NCBI GenBank assembly: GCA_016865935.1
Contig: VGOB01000010.1
Location: 1 to 43,673 of the forward strand
Direction: 5' to 3'
Length of the DNA stretch: 43,673 nucleotides
Source of the DNA: Chloroflexota bacterium
Lineage (GTDB): Bacteria; Chloroflexota; Anaerolineae; UBA4142
Positions 38,716 to 43,673 of the stretch are shown piece after piece. The notes below the pieces were generated by a model. It was given only the letters and a program-made list of their open reading frames with translations. It ran no database searches and was not told the origin of the DNA. Within the stretch, counting starts at the first letter, position 1. Every line of letters begins with the position of its first letter. The translations under genes were made by a program, and so were the position numbers.

Positions 38716-39252
38716 ATGCAAGTTCAAATCAACGAATCAACACTCGAACTCGCGCAAGGTGACATTACGCGCGAAGACGTGGACGCGATTGTCAACGCGG
38801 CGAACAGGTCCCTGCTCGGCGGCGGCGGCGTGGACGGCGCGATCCATCGCGCGGCGGGACCGGAATTGCTCGCCGAGTGCCGCACGTTGAACGGCTGCGA
38901 AACTGGCGGCGCGAAAATCACGCGCGGCTACAAGTTAAAAGCGCGGCACGTCATTCACGCGGTCGGACCCGTCTATCACGACGGCAAGCGGGACGAGCCC
39001 GCACTGCTGGCGAACGCGTATCGCACCTGTCTCGAACTCGCGTCGCAGCACGCCTGCGCGTCCATCGCGTTCCCGGCGATCTCGACCGGCGTCTACGGTT
39101 ATCCGATGGAAGACGCCGCGCGCATCGCGTTCCGCGTGATCGTCGAATACCTCGAACAACATTCGGAAATCAAACTCGTGCGGTACGTTTTGTACGACGC
39201 GCGCGCGTTCGCCGTTCACGAACGCGTGTTGGAGCAAGTACTCTCGGAATAA
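38716..39252 (+). CDS. macro-domain protein, ADP-ribose-1''-derivative hydrolase type
   Basis: 178 residues. MacroD-type motifs: LAQGDITREDVDAIVNAANR, LLGGGGVDGAIHRAAGP (substrate loop with the catalytic Asp), GGAKITRGYKLKARHVIHAV and AFPAISTGVYGYPMEDAARI. Members remove O-acetyl-ADP-ribose or mono-ADP-ribose from proteins. ATG 38716 with AAAGGAG 5 nt before it is preferred to the adjacent ATG 38713. Confidence 0.95.
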   Translation: MQVQINESTLELAQGDITREDVDAIVNAANRSLLGGGGVDGAIHRAAGPELLAECRTLNGCETGGAKITRGYKLKARHVIHAVGPVYHDGKRDEPALLANAYRTCLELASQHACASIAFPAISTGVYGYPMEDAARIAFRVIVEYLEQHSEIKLVRYVLYDARAFAVHERVLEQVLSE

Positions 39253-39253
39253 A

Positions 39254-39334
39254 AATGCCAAATATGCCAAAAGAGCCAAACGTGCCAAATTTTTTGGCGG
39301 ATTTGGCAAATTGGGCTTCTTTGGCAATTTTGTC
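39254..39334. repeat. GCCAAAT microrepeat palindrome
   Basis: ATGCCAAATATGCCAAAAGAGCC... and TTTGGCGGATTTGGCAAATTGGG.... The right arm provides the TTGGCA -35 hexamer of the following gene. Confidence 0.85.
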
Positions 39335-39348
39335 TTTTGCGCTATAAT
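39321..39348 (+). promoter_or_regulatory. promoter of the Ig-like lipoprotein gene, -35 inside a repeat
   Basis: TTGGCA (39321-39326), 16-bp spacer, TATAAT (39343-39348), 11 nt to the ATG. Confidence 0.7.
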
Positions 39349-39359
39349 CGCCTGCGTCT

Positions 39360-40925
39360 ATGTTTGTTTCAACAAATTTGCGATCGGTGTGTCTCGTCGC
39401 GCTTGCGCTGATTCTGCTCGTCGCGTGCGAAGCGATTGCGCCGCCGGAGATTCCCACCCCCACGCTCCCGCGCGCCACCGAAACTGCGGCGAATACGCCG
39501 GTGCGCGTCGCGTTTCCAACCAGCGCGCCCACGGTCGCCGAGCCGACGGCTGCCGCGTCGCTCACCATCGTTCCGACCGCAACCAGCGTCAGCGCGCGCG
39601 GCGCGCCGCCGGTCGCGCAACTCGTTTCGCCGGTCTCCAACGCGTCGATCAGCGTCGGACAAACGTACCAGGTCGTCGTCTACGCGGCGGACGATCACGG
39701 CATCGCGCGCGTCGAATTGATCGCCGAGGGCGCGCTGGTTCGCGCCGAAAACGCGCCGATGCCCGCGCCGCGCATTTTCTCCGCGATCATTCCTTGGACG
39801 CCGACGCAAAGCGGCGCGCACACCTTGCGCGTGCTCGCGTACGATGGCGAGAATCGCGCGAGCGCGCCGGACGAAGTGACGGTCACCGTTCTGCAAAACG
39901 CGCGACGCCCCACCTGCAGCATCGTCTTTCCGATCGGCACGCCGCAAATCGAGCTGGGAAGTATTGCGCACATTTACGGCGTCGCCACGGACGACGCCGC
40001 CATCACGCAAGTGGAACTCTGGGTGAACAATCAAGCGTATACGTACCTCGCGCCGCAAAACGCAAATGGGCAAAACGCGTTTCCGTTCGTGTTCACGTGG
40101 AATGCGCTGACGCCGGGAGCGCATACCTTGTTCGCGCGCGCGCGCGACAGTCAAGATCAAACGGTGGATTCCGCGCCGCTCAAGATCATCGTCGTGGACA
40201 CGCATCCGCCGACGATCGGTTTGTGGGCAGAGCGGACGAACGCGACGATCAACGAGCCGATCACGCTCACCGTGACCGCGCTCGACGTGTCCGGGATTCA
40301 GCGCGTCGAAATTTTGAACGGCAAAGAAATCATTCACACGACCAAGAGTCCGAACCCGGCGCGGCAAACTGCGCTGACCGCGCAAGTGCTTTGGCAAAGC
40401 GCCAGCCCCGGCGATTTTCAGATCGGCGCGCGCGCGTTCAACGCGAACGGCAACGTCAAAGACGCGCCCGCGCAAACGATCAGCATCGTCCGCCCGGGTC
40501 AACCGACGCCGACGCCCGCGCCGACGATCACGCCGACGCGGACGCGCGCGCCGCGCGCCCAGCCGACGCCGCGCGCCCAGCCGCCGCCTCCGCCGACGGT
40601 TGAAATTCTCTCGCCGCCGGAGCGATTCGTGGGGACCGCGCCGCTGCGCGTCACGTTTACCGCGCGCGGCAATTCGGAACTGGAACGGATCGAGTTGTGG
40701 GGCGCGCTGCCGGGGCAGTCCCAGCCGCAACTCATTTGCGCGATCGACGCGCACGCGTCCACGCAAAAAACCGGGCAGTGCGATTGGAACTTGCCGAGCG
40801 CGGGCGTCGTCACGGTGTTCGCGCAGGCGTCGGACATTTATCGCCAGACCGCGCGCTCGGCGCTGCTCACCGGATTCATCGGCGCGCCGAATCTGCCGAC
40901 GCCCGCTGCGACCATCGCGCGCTAA
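39360..40925 (+). CDS. lipoprotein with tandem Ig-like (bacterial Ig/cadherin-like) domains
   Basis: 521 residues. Signal with lipobox (LVALALILLVAC), a Thr/Pro linker to about residue 85, then three Ig-like beta domains marked by the repeated pattern PVAQLVSPVSNASI / CSIVFPIGTPQIELG / PTIGLWAERTNATINEPI and ADDHGIARVELIAEG / TDDAAITQVELWVNN / ALDVSGIQRVEILNG. After a second Pro/Thr linker (TPTPAPTITPTRTRAPRAQ) comes a fourth such domain. No enzyme motif; probably a surface-attached binding or stalk protein. The message is nearly leaderless. Confidence 0.82.
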   Translation: MFVSTNLRSVCLVALALILLVACEAIAPPEIPTPTLPRATETAANTPVRVAFPTSAPTVAEPTAAASLTIVPTATSVSARGAPPVAQLVSPVSNASISVGQTYQVVVYAADDHGIARVELIAEGALVRAENAPMPAPRIFSAIIPWTPTQSGAHTLRVLAYDGENRASAPDEVTVTVLQNARRPTCSIVFPIGTPQIELGSIAHIYGVATDDAAITQVELWVNNQAYTYLAPQNANGQNAFPFVFTWNALTPGAHTLFARARDSQDQTVDSAPLKIIVVDTHPPTIGLWAERTNATINEPITLTVTALDVSGIQRVEILNGKEIIHTTKSPNPARQTALTAQVLWQSASPGDFQIGARAFNANGNVKDAPAQTISIVRPGQPTPTPAPTITPTRTRAPRAQPTPRAQPPPPPTVEILSPPERFVGTAPLRVTFTARGNSELERIELWGALPGQSQPQLICAIDAHASTQKTGQCDWNLPSAGVVTVFAQASDIYRQTARSALLTGFIGAPNLPTPAATIAR

Positions 40926-40978
40926 GGCGGATCATTTTTTGATTTTTGGTTTATCCGAGTAAGGATCAAATTTTTGCA

Positions 40979-41401
40979 ATGTCTCAAAAATATTCGCTCA
41001 GCGTCAGCAGTCAATTCGAACGTTTGGCAGAGATTGCCGATTTTGTCGCGGACGCCGCGTGCGCGTGCGGCTTGAACGAGGATCAGGTGTGCGACGCGCA
41101 AATGGCGGTGGACGAAGCGTGCACCAACGTGATCGAGCATGCCTATCGCGGGAAACCGGACGGCACGATTCACATCGTTTGCGAAAGGCGCGGCAAGGAA
41201 TTCCTCGTCACGATTCAGGATTTTGGCGCGCGCTTTGATCCCAATAAAGTCCAGCCGCCCAAGACCGGCGATCCGTTGTCCAAGCGCCGGATCGGCGGGC
41301 TGGGTCTGTTCTTTATGCGCAAGTTGATGGATCGCGTCGAATTCGATTTTTCGTCGGGACCGGGCAATCGTTTGACGATGGCGAAAAAGATCAAAAGATG
41401 A
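40979..41401 (+). CDS. rsbW: RsbW-like anti-sigma serine kinase (HATPase_c)
   Basis: 140 residues. GHKL-type ATP-binding motifs: AVDEACTNVIEHAYRGKPDG (N box), VTIQDFGARFDP (G1) and RRIGGLGLFFMRKLMD (G2). Such kinases bind a sigma factor and phosphorylate a STAS antagonist. ATG 40979 starts the conserved region. The stop overlaps an ATG (ATGA) of the next reading frame, which encodes a STAS partner, so this is a partner-switching pair without the sigma gene. Confidence 0.92.
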   Translation: MSQKYSLSVSSQFERLAEIADFVADAACACGLNEDQVCDAQMAVDEACTNVIEHAYRGKPDGTIHIVCERRGKEFLVTIQDFGARFDPNKVQPPKTGDPLSKRRIGGLGLFFMRKLMDRVEFDFSSGPGNRLTMAKKIKR

Positions 41402-41421
41402 AACGAGAAATGCGAGGAACG

Positions 41422-41742
41422 ATGGAACCGGAAATTCGCATCATCGCGCCGCAAGGTCGTCTGGATGCGGCGGGCGCGCAGCCGCTGGAAGTGGAATTGA
41501 AGCAACGTATCGCGGCAGGCGAAACGCGCTTGATCGTTGACTTTCAAGAGACGCGCTATATCGGCTCGAACGGCTTGCGCGTGTTGCTTGCCGCGCTGAA
41601 GCAGGCGCAGGAGCAGGGCGGCGCGCTCAAACTGTGCGGATTGATCGCGCGCTTGAAAGAAATTTTCGTGATGGCAGGGTTCGATCGCGTGTTCGAAATT
41701 TTCGAGACGCGCGAAGACGCGGAAAAATCGTTTCGGAATTGA
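41422..41742 (+). CDS. STAS-domain anti-sigma factor antagonist
   Basis: 106 residues from ATG 41422, which has GCGAGGAACG upstream; ATG 41398, overlapping the kinase stop, is the alternative start. Motifs IIAPQGRLDAAGAQPLEVEL and IVDFQETRYIGSNGLRVLL; the Ser of GSNGLR is the expected phosphorylation site. Partner of the preceding kinase and paralogous to the STAS protein at 36268. Confidence 0.9.
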   Translation: MEPEIRIIAPQGRLDAAGAQPLEVELKQRIAAGETRLIVDFQETRYIGSNGLRVLLAALKQAQEQGGALKLCGLIARLKEIFVMAGFDRVFEIFETREDAEKSFRN

Positions 41743-41766
41743 CGTTCACCTTTTCTTGCGTATACT
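41739..41766 (+). promoter_or_regulatory. promoter of glnS
   Basis: TTGACG, 16-bp spacer, TATACT (41761-41766); the -35 overlaps the stop of the STAS gene. Confidence 0.7.
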
Positions 41767-41802
41767 GTTTTGGAATAAAATCCCGTTTGATTGGATGGCA
41801 TT

Positions 41803-43473
41803 ATGAGTGACCCAGAATCTCGCGCTCCCGATTTCATTCGCACGATTGTCGCGGAAGAACTTGCCGCCGGAAAATGGGGCGGCAAAGTGATCACGCGCTT
41901 TCCGCCCGAACCGAACGGCTATTTGCACATCGGGCACGCCAAAGCGTTGTGCGTGGACTTTGGCTTGCCGCTTGAATTCGGCGGTCGTTGTAATCTGCGT
42001 TTCGACGACACGAATCCGACGAAAGAGGAAACGGAGTACGTCGAAGCGATTATGCAAGATATTCGCTGGCTTGGTTTCGATTGGGGCGAGCATCTCTATT
42101 TCGCGTCCGATTATTTCGAGCAACTGTACCAGTGGGCGGTGCAGTTGATCAAAGACGGCAAAGCATACGTGGACGATCTGACCGCCGACGAAACGCGCGA
42201 ACATCGCGGCACGCTGACGGAAGCAGGCAAGGCAAGCCCGTACCGCAATCGCTCGGTCGAAGAGAATCTCGATCTCTTTGCGCGAATGCGCGCCGGGGAA
42301 TTTGCCGACGGCACGAAAACACTGCGCGCGAAAATTGATATGGCGTCGCCAAATATCAACTTGCGCGATCCGGTGATGTACCGCATCCGGCACGCCGCGC
42401 ATCATCGCACCGGCGACAAGTGGTGCATCTATCCGATGTACGATTGGGCGCACGGGCAGTCGGATTCGATCGAAGGCGTGACGCACTCGCTTTGCTCGAT
42501 GGAGTATGAAGATCATCGCCCGTTGTACGATTGGTTCGTCGAGCAACTGCCGATCCATCACCCGCGCCAGATCGAATTTGCGCGCTTGAACGTGACGTAC
42601 ACGATGATGAGCAAGCGCAAACTGTTGCAACTCGTGAACGACGGCGTCGTCGCGGGCTGGGACGATCCGCGAATGCCGACGCTGTGCGGTCTGCGGCGGC
42701 GCGGTTACACGCCGGAATCAATCCGCGATTTCACGGATCGCGTCGGCGTCGGCAAGACGTACAACCTGATCCAGATCGAGTTGCTGGAACATTGTTTGCG
42801 CGAGGACTTGAACAAGCGCGCGCCGCGCGTGATGGCGGTGCTGCGCCCGCTCAAAGTCGTGATCGAAAATTACCCGGAAGGCAAGGTCGAAGAACTGGAC
42901 GCGGTGAACAATCCGGAAGACGCGGCGATGGGCACGCGCAAAGTGCCGTTCGCGCGCGAACTCTGGATCGAGCAAGCCGATTTTATGGAGAATCCGCCCA
43001 AGAAATATTTCCGGCTCGCGCCGGGCGCAGAAGTGCGTTTGCGCTGGGCGTACATCGTCAAATGTACCGGCGTCGTCAAGAACGCGCGCGGCGAAATCGT
43101 GGAAGTACGCTGCACGTATGATCCGGCAACGCTCGGCGCAAATCCAACCGATCGCAAAATCAAGGGAACGATTCACTGGGTCGCGGCGCAGACCGCGCGT
43201 CCGGCGGAGATTCGGCTGTACGATCACCTCTTCGTCTCGCCCAAGCCGGACGAAGTGGAAGATTGGAAATCGCAGATCAATCCTAACTCGCTGGAACGCG
43301 TAAGTGGTTACGTCGAACCGTCGCTCGCGGACGCCGCGCCGGGCAATCGCTATCAATTCGAGCGCACGGGATATTTTTGCGTTGACCCGGACACGAAACC
43401 CGGCAACCTGGTTTTCAATCGCACCGTTTCGCTGCGCGATACGTGGGGGAAGATTGAAAAGCAGGAAGGATGA
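41803..43473 (+). CDS. glnS: glutaminyl-tRNA synthetase
   Basis: 556 residues, full-length class I synthetase. HIGH motif in [18 protein letters not shown], the tRNA/Gln site [44 protein letters not shown]-type loop [13 protein letters not shown] and a C-terminal anticodon-binding beta-barrel pair. The DTNP signature and length favour GlnRS over GluRS. ATG 41803 is the start; a TTG at 41791 would add four residues. Its presence suggests direct Gln charging rather than only the transamidation route. Confidence 0.96.
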   Translation: MSDPESRAPDFIRTIVAEELAAGKWGGKVITRFPPEPNGYLHIGHAKALCVDFGLPLEFGGRCNLRFDDTNPTKEETEYVEAIMQDIRWLGFDWGEHLYFASDYFEQLYQWAVQLIKDGKAYVDDLTADETREHRGTLTEAGKASPYRNRSVEENLDLFARMRAGEFADGTKTLRAKIDMASPNINLRDPVMYRIRHAAHHRTGDKWCIYPMYDWAHGQSDSIEGVTHSLCSMEYEDHRPLYDWFVEQLPIHHPRQIEFARLNVTYTMMSKRKLLQLVNDGVVAGWDDPRMPTLCGLRRRGYTPESIRDFTDRVGVGKTYNLIQIELLEHCLREDLNKRAPRVMAVLRPLKVVIENYPEGKVEELDAVNNPEDAAMGTRKVPFARELWIEQADFMENPPKKYFRLAPGAEVRLRWAYIVKCTGVVKNARGEIVEVRCTYDPATLGANPTDRKIKGTIHWVAAQTARPAEIRLYDHLFVSPKPDEVEDWKSQINPNSLERVSGYVEPSLADAAPGNRYQFERTGYFCVDPDTKPGNLVFNRTVSLRDTWGKIEKQEG

Positions 43474-43477
43474 TCCG

Positions 43478-43547
43478 GAAATTGGAGATTAGAGATTGGA
43501 GATTGGACGCGCGCGTTCCAACCTCCAACTTCCAATCTCCAATTTCT
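43478..43547. repeat. GGAGATT microrepeat palindrome after glnS
   Basis: AATTGGAGATTAGAGATTGGAGATTGG and CCAACCTCCAACTTCCAATCTCCAATT. The remaining bases to the window end show no supported gene. Confidence 0.85.
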
Positions 43548-43673
43548 CTGATTCTAACGGATTCTGTGGTCACTCTCGGTAGCCTCCCATTGAAGCAGAC
43601 ACCAGGAGATTTTGCAACCAGTTGTTGTGATACACCAAGCCGTTCAACTTGTGGGCTGGCGATTGGTATGTGG

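Overview
The window looks like chromosomal DNA of a high-GC bacterium, most likely a Chloroflexota (Anaerolineae-like) member known from metagenomes. This is an inference from: secreted lipoproteins with long Pro/Thr linkers (TPTATPVPP type), an HrcA/CIRCE-controlled hrcA-grpE-dnaK group, DUF116 and DUF1893 proteins, an orphan xanthine-dehydrogenase-type subunit, and very many intergenic palindromic repeats. No phage, plasmid, insertion sequence, rRNA or CRISPR array was seen.

Layout. 0.2-5.1 kb (+, then -): acylphosphatase, a FecR-like membrane protein, a family 2 glycosyltransferase and a polyprenyl-phosphate sugar transferase (surface polysaccharide), facing rnhB and a 71-aa protein. 5.1-10.8 kb (-): secreted lipoprotein esterases of the PHB-depolymerase/feruloyl-esterase type, a ricin-lectin anchor protein and two related four-helix membrane proteins. 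One esterase domain has an in-frame amber stop and has lost its catalytic Ser and His. The lectin gene has a 2-nt deletion. 11.2-19.5 kb (+): HerA ATPase, alpha/beta hydrolase, orphan DUF433 antitoxin, two small conserved proteins, then an AT-richer two-gene island (a TIR/deoxyribosyltransferase-like domain joined to a jelly-roll domain, followed by a VRR-NUC nuclease). After that come two tandem copies of a cloverleaf-forming repeat with a duplicated mre11 5' end, the intact Mre11/SbcD gene and a GNAT acetyltransferase. 19.5-22.4 kb (+): a gene hidden by an in-frame TGA, read here as an AhpD-like selenoprotein; a Gfo/Idh/MocA oxidoreductase whose start overlaps a gene fossil; a GH18 lipoprotein. 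22.5-29.1 kb (-): hrcA...grpE-dnaK, split by about 3 kb of small toxin-antitoxin-like cassettes that all point the same way. 29.4-34.1 kb: DUF116 protein, HAD-IIA phosphatase, YjbQ, molybdopterin-binding subunit. 34.4-43.5 kb: three tRNAs (Pro, Gly, Met-type), M20 peptidase, STAS protein, plsY, DUF1893 protein, rpiB, macro-domain protein, Ig-like lipoprotein, RsbW-type kinase plus STAS antagonist, glnS.

Three themes cut across the window. (1) Almost every gap holds a palindrome whose two arms are each built from 6-8 bp near-tandem units (GTTCAAG, GATGAAG, GCCAAAT, GACCGAT and others); at least six genes take their stop codon and last residues from such repeats. (2) Several promoters place a TATAAT-like box exactly 7 nt before the start codon, implying leaderless mRNAs. 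(3) Small accessory genes sit between duplicated pieces of neighbouring host genes. The strongest single observations are the candidate selenoprotein (exact AhpD active-site spacing plus a bacterial SECIS-like hairpin), the TIR-like/VRR-NUC pair as a candidate defence module, and the nucleotidyltransferase cassette bounded by copies of the hrcA tail.
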